Below, piece after piece: positions 26,557 through 34,841 of a stretch of DNA of 64,000 nt (its first letter is position 1; the number at the start of each line of letters is the position of its first letter). The notes beneath the pieces were generated by a model. The model worked only from the letters and a program-made list of their open reading frames with translations. It was not told the DNA's origin and searched no databases. The position numbers were made by a program, and so were the translations under genes. The DNA is from G963676655 sp963678305. GTDB taxonomy: Bacteria > Verrucomicrobiota > Lentisphaeria > Victivallales > Victivallaceae. The DNA lies in assembly GCA_963678305.2 (NCBI GenBank), contig CAXXVV010000003.1, positions 930,001 through 994,000 on the forward strand. Direction: 5' to 3'.

Positions 26557-26961
26557 ATGAAACAGTTTAAAAAAGCAGTTTTAGCGACGATTATTCTGGG
26601 TGCGGTGTTTATTGCTCCAAGTTCTTTTGCCGGAAACCCGATGGAGAAACTTGGCCGTGGTATTGCGAATGTGGCATTCAGTCCGCTTGAACTGTTGATT
26701 CAGCCCTATGACGTCATGCATGAAAAAGGTAATGTTGCGGCTCTTACCTACGGAGTTATCAAAGGTGTTGTCTGGACCGTCAGCCGGATCGGCGTCGGTG
26801 TTATTGACATTATCACCTTCCCGATGCCGTTGCCGGGATGCACAGACGATCCGTATGAGAGCGGCTGGGGTTATGGTCCGATGATGCGTCCGGCCTGGGT
26901 AGTTGATGAGGAGCACAACGCTTTCAACTTCTTCTATCAGGATGAAGCGGTTTCCAGGTAA
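26557..26961 (+). CDS. Exosortase-system-associated TIGR04073-like exported protein
   Basis: A 134-residue protein with signal peptide MKQFKKAVLATIILGAVFIA...SSFA. The mature part reads KLGRGIANVAFSPLEL, GVIKGVVWTVSRIGVGVIDI, then FPMPLPG and an aromatic tail with MMRPAWVVDEE. This pattern matches what I recall of the TIGR04073 family found in genomes that have exosortase/PEP-CTERM sorting; I could not run the profile. The function is unknown. It has its own promoter and terminator, so it is a single-gene unit. No exosortase is in the window. Confidence 0.75.
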   Translation: MKQFKKAVLATIILGAVFIAPSSFAGNPMEKLGRGIANVAFSPLELLIQPYDVMHEKGNVAALTYGVIKGVVWTVSRIGVGVIDIITFPMPLPGCTDDPYESGWGYGPMMRPAWVVDEEHNAFNFFYQDEAVSR

Positions 26962-26981
26962 AGGGCTTTTATGAATATTAT

Positions 26982-27011
26982 CCCGCTCGATTTCCGGGCG
27001 GGTTTTTTTTT
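26982..27011 (+). terminator. Rho-independent terminator
   Basis: CCCGCTCG (26982-26989) pairs with CGGGCGGG (26995-27002) through loop ATTTC with one wobble, followed by nine T. It ends the TIGR04073-like gene 20 bases after its stop. Confidence 0.88.
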
Positions 27012-27012
27012 G

Positions 27013-27124
27013 AATCCGTACGACGGATGGCGGTATACCGCTTCAAACTTCGCACTCCGTGCTTCGAAAGTGGAGAGGAAAAGCAAAGAAATGCGGGTTT
27101 GCCTCTCCCTTTGGGGCGTATCCG
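27013..27124 (+). repeat. Dispersed hairpin repeat family 2, copy 2
   Basis: This copy is about 112 bases and resembles 1409-1522 in the same orientation, sharing AATCCGTACGACGGATGGCG, TATACCGCTTCA and TTGGGGCGTATCCG. The internal stem reads CTTCGCAC...GTGCTTCGAAAG here but CTCCGCAC...GTGCTGCGGAAG in copy 1. The two arms therefore change together, which suggests that the hairpin is maintained. It lies directly after a terminator. Confidence 0.7.
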
Positions 27125-27194
27125 CCGGCCGGAGGCAGAATTTTATTGTGTTTTGCAAAGATTTTAATATAAGATAGTTTATGGAGAAAACAGA

Positions 27195-28295
27195 ATGAGT
27201 TTTTCGTGTGGATTTGTCGGTTTGCCGAATGTCGGAAAGTCGACCTTGTTTAACGCCTTAAGCAAAGGTGGCGCGGCTTCGGCCAACTTTCCGTTTTGTA
27301 CGATTGAGCCCAACACTGGAATAGTCCTGGTGCCGGACGAACGTTTGGATGTTCTGGCTAAAACAGAGAATTCCGCTAAAATAATTCCCACTTCATTAAA
27401 GTTTATCGACATTGCCGGCCTGGTTGAAGGAGCCAGCAAAGGCCAGGGGCTGGGAAACCAGTTCCTTGGTCATATTCGCAATGTTGACGCGATAGCCCAT
27501 GTAGTCAGGGTGTTTGAAGACGCTGACGTGGTCCATGTTTCCGGTAAGATCGATCCGGTTGGCGACCTGGAGGTAATTATTACTGAATTGATGCTTGCCG
27601 ACCTGGAAATGCTGGAAAAGCGGATGGCAAAAGCACGTAAACAGATGCGTTCAACCGATCCGGAAATCAAAGCGGAGCTGGAACTGATCCAGCGCATCAG
27701 TGCCGACCTGGCGGAATCCCGTCTGCCGCAGATCGATCGTGACAATCCGGCAGAAATGCGCCGGGTCAGGGAATTTGGTCTGCTGACCGCGATGCCCGCA
27801 TTTATTTGCGCGAATTGTGATGAAACCGCTTTCCGGTCTTTCGGAGAAACCGATGCGACAAAAGCCTTGCTTGAATATGCCGGCGGCCATAAAATGGAAG
27901 TGGTTCCGGTTTGTGCCAAGCTTGAGGAGGAGCTCAGTCAGCTTGACGAAGAGGAAGCGGCAATTTTTCTCGAAGATCTCGGTATATCTGAAAACGGTTT
28001 GACCCGGGTCATTGAAACCAGTTACCGGCTGCTCAATTATATTACATTTTTCACAGTCGGACCCAAAGAAACCAGAGCCTGGACGGTTACCGCAGGAACC
28101 CCGGCTCCGGAAGCCGCCGGCAAAATCCACTCTGATATGTGCCGGGGATTCATTCGCATGGAAGTGGTATCTTATGAAGACATTTGCGAATACGGCAGTT
28201 GGAACGCCGCTAAGACTGCCGGAAAATTGCGGATTGAAGGCAAAGACTACATTGTCCAGGACGGCGACAACATTCACGTCCGTTTTTCAGTATAA
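27195..28295 (+). CDS. ychF: Redox-regulated ATPase YchF (OLA1 family)
   Basis: YchF is a ribosome-associated P-loop protein that prefers ATP. The 366-residue protein has GLPNVGKST (G1), FIDIAGLVEGASKGQGLGN (G3 and following), and NCDE in place of the usual NKxD. That substitution is the known basis of relaxed nucleotide specificity in YchF. A coiled-coil insertion (about 125-190) and a C-terminal TGS domain (about 280-365, YITFFTVGPKETRAWTV) complete the normal architecture. It is transcribed towards the SNF2 gene, and the two stop codons share a hairpin. Confidence 0.97.
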   Translation: MSFSCGFVGLPNVGKSTLFNALSKGGAASANFPFCTIEPNTGIVLVPDERLDVLAKTENSAKIIPTSLKFIDIAGLVEGASKGQGLGNQFLGHIRNVDAIAHVVRVFEDADVVHVSGKIDPVGDLEVIITELMLADLEMLEKRMAKARKQMRSTDPEIKAELELIQRISADLAESRLPQIDRDNPAEMRRVREFGLLTAMPAFICANCDETAFRSFGETDATKALLEYAGGHKMEVVPVCAKLEEELSQLDEEEAAIFLEDLGISENGLTRVIETSYRLLNYITFFTVGPKETRAWTVTAGTPAPEAAGKIHSDMCRGFIRMEVVSYEDICEYGSWNAAKTAGKLRIEGKDYIVQDGDNIHVRFSV

Positions 28296-28323
28296 TTGTC
28301 TGGCTCTTCAAGCCGGAATTATA
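28291..28323. terminator. Shared hairpin between convergent ychF and SNF2 genes
   Basis: TATAAT/ATTATA and TCTGGCT/AGCCGGA form a bulged stem with loop CTTCA that includes both stop codons. It could end transcription in both directions, though the T tracts are weak. Confidence 0.5.
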
Positions 28324-31300
28324 CATCCAGCAGGAACTTGATCTCGTCCAGTGAAATCTTGCGTCCGGCGGCGGGATTTTCGATCAGGGCATCAAAGATT
28401 TTCTGTTTATGCTGCTGCATTTGCAGAATCCGTTCCTCAATTGAATCCTTAACCACCAGTTTCATGATATTGACGGGTTGGGTCTGGCCGATCCGGTGGG
28501 TCCGGTCGGCGGCCTGCAGTTCAACCGCCGGATTCCACCAGGGGTCATAGATAATGACCGTGTCCGCGGAGGTAAGATTGAGACCGGTTCCCCCGGCTTT
28601 TAAACTCAGCAGAAACAGTGACAGGTCCTGATTCTCGTTGAAGTTATCAACTTTCTCCAACCGGTTGCGGGTTGAGCCGTCGAGGTATTCATAATCAATC
28701 TTGTTGCCGTCAAGCCAGCTCCTGACCAGTGCCAGTTGAGTAGTAAACTGACTGAACAACAGCATCTTATGTTTACTGTCAATGTTCTCCAGAATCAATT
28801 CCCTCAGCAGATCCCCTTTGGCAGAGGACACTTTGGCGCCCATTTTATTCGGCAGCAGTGCCGGGTCGCAACAGGTCTGCCGTAGTCGCAGCAGCGTCGT
28901 GAGCAGTTCGATTCCTGCCCCTTTCTGACCGCTTTTCAACATTTTGCCGCACTGGGCTCGTCCCTGTTTCAGTAATTCGTCATACAGTTTACGCTGGTCT
29001 GGCTCCATCTCACAGAAAATAGTATGTTCCATCTTCGGCGGCAGCTCCTTGCATACCTCTTTCTTGGTACGACGGAGGATCAAAGGACCGACTCGAGAGG
29101 ACAGATCATCCTGCAGCTCCCGACTGTCGTGGATATCGGCGTAGTAGTCGCGAAAAGCGGTTCTACCGCTAAGGAGACCTGGTTCCAGAAAGTCAAAAAT
29201 GCTCCATAGATCTTCCGGTGAATTTTCCAGTGGCGTACCGGTAAGGACCAAACGCCGTCGCGCGACGACTGACTTACAGGCCCGGGCATTTGCGGTTGCC
29301 GGATTCTTGATATGCTGCGCTTCATCGAGAATCAGATAGTCAAACTGCATTTCTTTAAGCGCCGTCAGGTCGCGGCGAATTATTGCGTAAGAGGTAATCA
29401 GCAAATCTGCTGATTTGCCTTCATCCCATTGGGTTTTACGGCGCGGTCCCCGGATAATTGAAACTTTGAACTTCGGGACAAAACGTTTTGCTTCGCGTTC
29501 CCAGTTGTCTGTCAGACTGGTCGGACAGACCAGCAGCGATGGACGGTCTCCGGCGGCCGAACGGGACAGCAATGCCAGAGTTTGCACCGTTTTACCCAAA
29601 CCCATTTCATCCGCGAGGACCGGGTTGAAGCCGCGTGCGGCCAGCTGTTCGAGCCAGGCGATGCCTTCACGCTGGTAATCGCGCAATTTTCCTTTGAACC
29701 GGTTGGTTTGGACCGGCGGGGCAATGATCCCGGCATTCTGCTGGGTGAAAAACATATAAGGGCCAAGTTCAGGCGGACAAGCCTGAGGCATTCCCTTTGC
29801 CATATTCAACCAGAAATGAACTGTGTGACGAGGGATCTCGAGAACCCCGGCCTGTGGGTCATTTCGACGTAAAATTCCAGAAATACTGCGTAAAAAACAG
29901 CCTAATTGATATGGTATAACCAGCATTTTGCCGCCGGCTGACTTGATGTATTTGCGATGTTCCCGGGCTGCGGAGGCCGCGTCCTGCCAGGCAATCCTGG
30001 CTTTGCCGGCTTCCAGACTGTAAGATATTTCAATGCTGTCATTCAATTCTACCGCGCGCGGGCATATCAGGCTTATTTCCCGGACGCCAAGGCCGCCGCC
30101 TGATAACAGCGCCAGTCTTGAGTCGAGTCGGAATGTCCGGCCCTCTTTTTGCCATTCCGCGACCAGCCGGTCCAAAAATGTTCCAATCGCTTCCGGATTA
30201 TTTTTTATGATGAAGCCGAAAAATCCCGGCATGCCGCCGTCTTCAAGGTTGAACCCGAAGCAGCGAAGTTCTTCAACATAGATTCGTTCCGCCAGTTCAT
30301 CGCGCTGGATGGCTTTAGGGGCGTCCACAATATAACGTCCACCGTCCGGATTGCAGAATTGACCGTTGCCGTAATCGAATTGCAGTTGCAGATGAAAGGA
30401 ACCTTCGGCGGTCAACATGCCGGAGTAGACCGGAACACATTTGCCCTGGACGGGTTTTTCCGGCGCACGGCGGAGTATCTTGACCGGCAGACGCCTGGCT
30501 CCGAAAATATTAGCAAAGGAAGCGGTGTTGGCCATAAAAGGCTTTAAACGAATGAAACTGCGCATCCAGTTGATTTCGGCCGTTGCGGGAACCCACCAGT
30601 ATTCATTATCGATACCGGCCCATAATCCGGTCCGGCCGATAATGACTCGCGCTTTGTCAAGTTCGATTAGCGATTCTCCGGCCAGCAGGGCCGGCTCCAT
30701 CCGCATTTTGCCGCCGTGGTCTGCGGCGGCCAGAACCAGTTCCGCCGGTTCATTGCGGACCGCCACGGCGCGCCCTTCGCGGAAAAAGCTTTTAAAGCCG
30801 TGCATGGAGTGAAAAAGTTCAGCGGTTTGTTCCGAGTTCAGCATAACCATTGATTTTTCAGGGGCTCCGTTCAGGGCCAGATATCTGATGATCTGGCGTT
30901 CCAATGGCGGAAAATCGTGATATTTCAAGGTGACTGAAAGTGTCTTATCAAAAAACAGCGAACGCAGATTGTTGACATTTCCAGTGTATTCCCGGCTGCC
31001 CTTGCAGAGTTTGATCTTTAACAGTGCGTTTTCCCACTTGCTGGGGACATGGATAAATTCGCTGGCGGCTTCAATCCGCAGTCTTGCATCCGGTTCAGCG
31101 GGCAGCTCTTTTATAAGTTCTTCAAAATCCCTTCCGCGCATTCCGGCATAAGCGGCTCCGGAATTGATTTCCGGGATCGCCGGAGGCGTGAATCTGGTGA
31201 AATAAAGTTTGGTCGCGATCGCGTGCTCACACAAATTGCCGTCCGTGCATTTGCCGCAATCACATTCTCCAGTACTCTCCGACGCGCTTGTCGCGACGGA

Positions 31301-31459
31301 TAAATTGCGCTCGGCTACTGTGAAAATAGCGTGCAGAAGTTTTCCCTGTTCAGAGCGCCAGGCGCAGACCGGAGTGCTACTTTTGAGCAGCAATTTGGCC
31401 TTTTTCAGGGTGTCTTTGCCGGAGGCGTCTATCAGTCTGTCTTCAAAACTTTGTTTCAT
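28319..31459 (-). CDS. SNF2-family helicase with SWIM zinc finger
   Basis: A protein of about 1046 residues. An N-terminal SWIM-type zinc finger (CDCGKC...LCEH, near 65-80) and a long bacterial SNF2 N-terminal region precede the Swi2/Snf2 ATPase. The helicase motifs are visible: DEMGLGKTVQT (I), LILDEAQHIK (II), LTGTPLEN (III), SLKAGGTGLNLTSADTVI (V) and DRTHRIGQTQ (VI). These enzymes translocate on double-stranded DNA and remodel nucleoprotein; the bacterial role is unclear. The frame is open from a TTG at 31486, but ATG 31459 (MKQSFEDRL) is the more likely start. Neither has a strong Shine-Dalgarno. Confidence 0.92.
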   Translation of the reverse strand: MKQSFEDRLIDASGKDTLKKAKLLLKSSTPVCAWRSEQGKLLHAIFTVAERNLSVATSASESTGECDCGKCTDGNLCEHAIATKLYFTRFTPPAIPEINSGAAYAGMRGRDFEELIKELPAEPDARLRIEAASEFIHVPSKWENALLKIKLCKGSREYTGNVNNLRSLFFDKTLSVTLKYHDFPPLERQIIRYLALNGAPEKSMVMLNSEQTAELFHSMHGFKSFFREGRAVAVRNEPAELVLAAADHGGKMRMEPALLAGESLIELDKARVIIGRTGLWAGIDNEYWWVPATAEINWMRSFIRLKPFMANTASFANIFGARRLPVKILRRAPEKPVQGKCVPVYSGMLTAEGSFHLQLQFDYGNGQFCNPDGGRYIVDAPKAIQRDELAERIYVEELRCFGFNLEDGGMPGFFGFIIKNNPEAIGTFLDRLVAEWQKEGRTFRLDSRLALLSGGGLGVREISLICPRAVELNDSIEISYSLEAGKARIAWQDAASAAREHRKYIKSAGGKMLVIPYQLGCFLRSISGILRRNDPQAGVLEIPRHTVHFWLNMAKGMPQACPPELGPYMFFTQQNAGIIAPPVQTNRFKGKLRDYQREGIAWLEQLAARGFNPVLADEMGLGKTVQTLALLSRSAAGDRPSLLVCPTSLTDNWEREAKRFVPKFKVSIIRGPRRKTQWDEGKSADLLITSYAIIRRDLTALKEMQFDYLILDEAQHIKNPATANARACKSVVARRRLVLTGTPLENSPEDLWSIFDFLEPGLLSGRTAFRDYYADIHDSRELQDDLSSRVGPLILRRTKKEVCKELPPKMEHTIFCEMEPDQRKLYDELLKQGRAQCGKMLKSGQKGAGIELLTTLLRLRQTCCDPALLPNKMGAKVSSAKGDLLRELILENIDSKHKMLLFSQFTTQLALVRSWLDGNKIDYEYLDGSTRNRLEKVDNFNENQDLSLFLLSLKAGGTGLNLTSADTVIIYDPWWNPAVELQAADRTHRIGQTQPVNIMKLVVKDSIEERILQMQQHKQKIFDALIENPAAGRKISLDEIKFLLDV

Positions 31460-31486
31460 TATTTTTTGAGTCGTTTTCCGCGTCAA

Positions 31487-31996
31487 ACTTTGTTTTTATC
31501 TAAAATTCAAACGGGTAATTTAGCATTCCCCGGGGGCTTTTTCAACCCTTGGCAGGAGTAAAAGCGTCGTGAAAACCTTAAAAACCACTTTTCATATCGG
31601 TAATCAGTCGAAATAAAATTTTTTTTCTAATTATATCGCAGCGGTTATGCCGTTTACCCTGATCTCCGTTAGGCGAAAGCAAGCGAAATTGCGGGCAAAG
31701 AACAATACAACTCGACTAATCGGTTACTCGTATCATTTAATTGGTAAAAAAGCTTAACGTCTCAGGGGCTTGACAAAATCAGTTTCACGTATTATGTAGT
31801 TATTAGGTCATGATCTCAATTATTTGTCACAAGATAATTGCGGTATTTGACTAAAATCTAAGCTTGGGACCTTATATAAAATAAGCTTGATTGCTTAGTA
31901 TAACGATATTTTAAAATAAAACATATAATAAATAATTGACTTATATAATCGTTTGTGATATAATAAAATTGAAATAGCTGAAAAAAGTGTTATCTG
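31487..31996 (+). other. Intergenic A/T-rich region between divergent genes
   Basis: These 510 bases separate the SNF2 gene (minus) from the GYF/zinc-ribbon gene (plus). I see no convincing gene or RNA. The right end holds the promoter described separately. A G/C-containing patch (31636-31720) has no obvious stable fold. Confidence 0.4.
31936..31964 (+). promoter_or_regulatory. Near-consensus sigma70 promoter
   Basis: TTGACT (31936-31941) and a perfect TATAAT (31959-31964) are 17 bases apart. Transcription would begin near 31971, about 38 bases before the TTG start at 32009. Confidence 0.75.
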
Positions 31997-32008
31997 ATGG
32001 AGGTTTTT

Positions 32009-32863
32009 TTGGGTTTTAATCAGATATTTCCGATTATCTCTGCCAGTCAGGGAGTTTTCTTTTTAATGGCTGGTTTGATTTTTTTAATAATCGGCCTGTC
32101 GGCGCTTTTGTTCTCCGTCTGGCTTAAAATGACCCGTCTGCAGAAAAAACTTGACGGACACTTTTCCGCGCGCTTCTTTCCCCGTTCCAAAAACGGCGCC
32201 GATCAATCCGATGATGGTAAAGAAAAAGATAATTATCATCAACCGACCAAAATTAGTATAGGGGAATCGACTCCATCCCCTAAAGCTGAAGAGGCGGACG
32301 AGAAGGAGAAGCCCAAAAAACGCTCTTTCAGGCAGTTTAAGGGAGTCCGCAATACTCAGGGTTTTGTGACTTTTAAGTCAATGGACGAAAATAAGGATTC
32401 TCCGGAATCAAAAGCCAATACCCGGAAAAAGATCATTCTGGACCAACCTCCGACTCCGCGCCCGACTAAAAAAGCGATGGAAGCTGAAAAAAGCGAACCC
32501 GAAGATCCGGAAGTCGAAGAAGAACTGGCCTTGGAGGAATTGTGGTTTTATACGACAAAAGAGCAGGAATTCGGGCCGGTTCCGGAAAATGAACTTAAAT
32601 CGCTTATTGAGCGTGCCGCCCTGGATAATGACTCGTTTATCCGCCGCGCTAGTGAAACCCAGAGTTCCGAAATGACTGATTCGGCATTTTCAGATTATTA
32701 TTTCTCTCACGGTTATTTCAAATTCCGCTGTCCTGTTTGCGGTCAGAAGATCAAATCCCGTTTCAACTGGGCCGGACGCCGGCATAATTGCCCCGGTTGC
32801 AGTACCGCCTTGCTGATCCCTGTCTACAATCCAGATTCCGACTCCATTGCCGCCGAAGCGTAA
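32009..32863 (+). CDS. Membrane protein with GYF_2-like (DUF4339) domain and C-terminal zinc ribbon
   Basis: A protein of about 284 residues. One N-terminal membrane helix (GVFFLMAGLIFLIIGLSALLF) is followed by a long charged, probably disordered linker (about 45-170). Next comes a GYF_2-like domain (LWFYTTKEQEFGPVPENELKS, about 172-220). Last is a zinc ribbon with CPVCGQKI and CPGC (about 235-270). This suggests a membrane-tethered adaptor that binds a peptide partner, but the partner is unknown. Start: an ATG at 31997 also exists, but the GGAGG at 31999-32003 overlaps that codon and is well placed (five bases) for TTG 32009. If ATG is used, four residues are added. Confidence 0.75.
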   Translation: MGFNQIFPIISASQGVFFLMAGLIFLIIGLSALLFSVWLKMTRLQKKLDGHFSARFFPRSKNGADQSDDGKEKDNYHQPTKISIGESTPSPKAEEADEKEKPKKRSFRQFKGVRNTQGFVTFKSMDENKDSPESKANTRKKIILDQPPTPRPTKKAMEAEKSEPEDPEVEEELALEELWFYTTKEQEFGPVPENELKSLIERAALDNDSFIRRASETQSSEMTDSAFSDYYFSHGYFKFRCPVCGQKIKSRFNWAGRRHNCPGCSTALLIPVYNPDSDSIAAEA

Positions 32864-33065
32864 ATTATATCATCAGAACACCTGATTCAACCTCTATTGA
32901 CTTTTCGGTCCTAGGTGTAATGCCGCAGTGACCTGCGGCGCTCCCAATGAATCTTTCCCGCAAAATTTGCAGTCTCTTTTATAACAGAGTATATTGGATT
33001 GGGATGACGCTGGAAAAAGCTTCAATTAAATTTTTAGCATCAAAAAAATCAGAGAGAATAACATA

Positions 33066-33503
33066 ATGGATAAATTTCTGAAGGCGGCTTATGAAGAAGC
33101 CTTGACCGGGCTTGGCGAGGGCGGCATTCCCATCGGCGGCGTGCTGGTTCACAACGGCGAAATCGTTGCACGGGGACACAATCGGCGCGTCCAGCTTGGT
33201 AATCCGGTGCTGCATGGTGAAATCGACACGCTTGCCAATGCCGGACGGCATCCGGCGTCATTTTATCGCGAATGCACGTTGTATACGACGTTGTCGCCAT
33301 GCATCATGTGTTCCGGAGCGATTGCGCTTTATAAGATTCAGAATGTGGTGATCGGCGAGGATGTGAATTTTCCCGGCGAACCGGAATTTCTCCGTTCACG
33401 CGGGGTGGCCGTGGCCATCGTCAATGACCCGGAACTCATCGACATGATGAAAAAATACATCGCGGAAAATCCGGCGGTCTGGAACGAAGACATCGCGGAA
33501 TAA
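33066..33503 (+). CDS. Cytosine deaminase of the yeast FCY1 type
   Basis: A 145-residue cytoplasmic enzyme that would convert cytosine to uracil for pyrimidine salvage. It carries the zinc-binding cytidine-deaminase fold motifs HGEIDT (His ligand and catalytic Glu) and SPCIMCSGA (two Cys ligands). The match to yeast cytosine deaminase is recalled, not computed, but extensive: EGGIPIGG, LHGEI, TLYTTLSPC, VVIGEDVNF and a C-terminal W-x-EDI-x-E. Related tRNA adenosine deaminases (TadA) lack this C-terminal pattern. It is followed 68 bases later by an AT-rich gene pair and is not in an obvious pyrimidine operon. Confidence 0.88.
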   Translation: MDKFLKAAYEEALTGLGEGGIPIGGVLVHNGEIVARGHNRRVQLGNPVLHGEIDTLANAGRHPASFYRECTLYTTLSPCIMCSGAIALYKIQNVVIGEDVNFPGEPEFLRSRGVAVAIVNDPELIDMMKKYIAENPAVWNEDIAE

Positions 33504-33571
33504 TCCTGCCCTGGTCCATCGACAATCCACCAGAAACGATGATGGTTTTAAGCATTTGGACAAGTTAAAAA

Positions 33572-34099
33572 ATGAAAAATAATAATCAAGCGCTTAGTAT
33601 AGTAAAGGGGTATCATAAAGTTACTCCTGTCCCCAAGGATATCTTGAGGTTCGACCTAAATCGTCGTGTCGCTATTATTTTGCACACATTTACCTCACAA
33701 CAAGGTGAAATGGATTTTGACTTAGATTTTCTAAATGCTTTGTTGCAAAATATTTCAGCTTCAATCGGGTGTAATAAGCTGGTCCTTGAAATAGATAGTG
33801 GGGCAAGGTATAGCTCAATTGATGCTTTATGCTCATATTATAATTCAATACCGAAAGAAGACCGCCTTCCTCCTTCGCGGATATCCTTTAAGAATGATGA
33901 CAAGCTGCTGTGCTGGGAAGAAACAGAATTTTGGGTATTTAGCGGCGGGGACTATCCTTACAGTGACTCATATACAATGTCTTTTTATATTGACGATAAA
34001 TTATGTGATATTATTGAGGCGGCATGTAAAATAAGTTGTAAAGAATATTCAGTTAAAATAATTGATATTATCGAAGGTAATCCCAGGAATGACAAATAA
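33572..34099 (+). CDS. Hypothetical protein, AT-rich gene
   Basis: A 175-residue soluble-looking protein that I do not recognise. It has no signal peptide or membrane helix. Visible features are an acidic stretch (GEMDFDLDFLNALL), WEETEFWVFSGGDYPYSDSY and several Cys residues (CNKL, CSYY, CKISCKEYS). Base composition is clearly richer in A and T than its neighbours, suggesting later acquisition. The next gene starts inside its last codons, so the two look like a small operon. Confidence 0.65.
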   Translation: MKNNNQALSIVKGYHKVTPVPKDILRFDLNRRVAIILHTFTSQQGEMDFDLDFLNALLQNISASIGCNKLVLEIDSGARYSSIDALCSYYNSIPKEDRLPPSRISFKNDDKLLCWEETEFWVFSGGDYPYSDSYTMSFYIDDKLCDIIEAACKISCKEYSVKIIDIIEGNPRNDK

Positions 34100-34529
34100 A
34101 GCTTTATATGCAAGTTCAAAACAAACTATTTTAGAATACAAATATTTTTCCGTCGTTTTTCTATTTTTTTGGGTAACGGTTAATGGGATTGAGGACTTAA
34201 ATTACTTGTTTTCTCCATTGTATGCTGGACTGGTATCAATCCCTGTTCTTTTACTTATTTTCAATCTTATCTTCTTAAAAAATGTGAAAGTAACAGAGCA
34301 AGGGCTTTTTGTGATCGGAATATTAAGTACCAGAAAGTATGCTTTCAGTGATATTAGTGATATTCGTCAAACTCATTATTTTAGGCCTAAAGCAATCTTA
34401 ATCACTTTTAAGAATCAACGACTACTCAATAGATTTGTCATTACACTGCCAGAATGTAGTCATAGGGATATCTTTTTATCACAAACTGAAGAAATTACTC
34501 AATATATACGCGGAAGGATTAATAAGTAA
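34089..34529 (+). CDS. Hypothetical membrane protein with bacterial PH-like C-terminal domain
   Basis: A protein of about 146 residues. Two adjacent membrane helices (YFSVVFLFFWVTVNGI and AGLVSIPVLLLIFNLIFL) precede a beta-rich domain. That domain (VKVTEQGLFVIGILSTRKYAFSDISDI, then ITFKNQRLL) resembles bacterial PH-like (PF10882-type) domains. The frame is open from 34062, but ATG 34089 (MTNKALY) overlaps the upstream stop by 11 bases and is the likely start. Base composition is AT-rich like its partner. Function unknown. Confidence 0.6.
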   Translation: MTNKALYASSKQTILEYKYFSVVFLFFWVTVNGIEDLNYLFSPLYAGLVSIPVLLLIFNLIFLKNVKVTEQGLFVIGILSTRKYAFSDISDIRQTHYFRPKAILITFKNQRLLNRFVITLPECSHRDIFLSQTEEITQYIRGRINK

Positions 34530-34841
34530 TATTTTTTGCGGTGTTTTTTGTACTACATTTTTTGTTATTTGGGGAGCTGGGCTTCTTTATCACAGTACAT
34601 AGTGAGGTTTGGAAAAGGGAGAGCGCGAGAGGGAAAGAACCTTTCCTCAAAAGGTTTTTCCCTCTCGTGAAAAAAACTTTTTCAGTAATGACTAAATAAC
34701 ATCATAACCCTTAACAGCATTTATTGTTTGCAAAACGATTAAAGAGGGTATAGATTATATATTCCGGCAAATTTTTGTGTGCTTATAAAGAGGGCAATTG
34801 CCGGTGCTGCAGCGTTACAGCTCAAAAAAAAGCAAAAAAAA
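34530..34841 (+). other. Intergenic region with a large hairpin at 34629-34670
   Basis: No gene is visible in this 312-base stretch. CGAGAGGGAAA...GAACCTTT pairs with AAAGGTT...TTTCCCTCTCG over most of 34629-34670, followed by AAAAAAACTTTTT. This could be a terminator for the AT-rich pair or a dispersed palindromic element. The frame from 34779 to 34841 is open but precedes the signal peptide. Confidence 0.5.

Noticed and set aside
27651..28277. Long minus-strand frame of 208 codons opposite ychF
   Set aside because: It is a shadow of the strongly conserved ychF frame; its translation shows no family motif.
31487..31996. Structured RNA in the SNF2 upstream spacer
   Set aside because: No stable stem or known riboswitch motif could be found by eye; only the promoter at its right end is supported.
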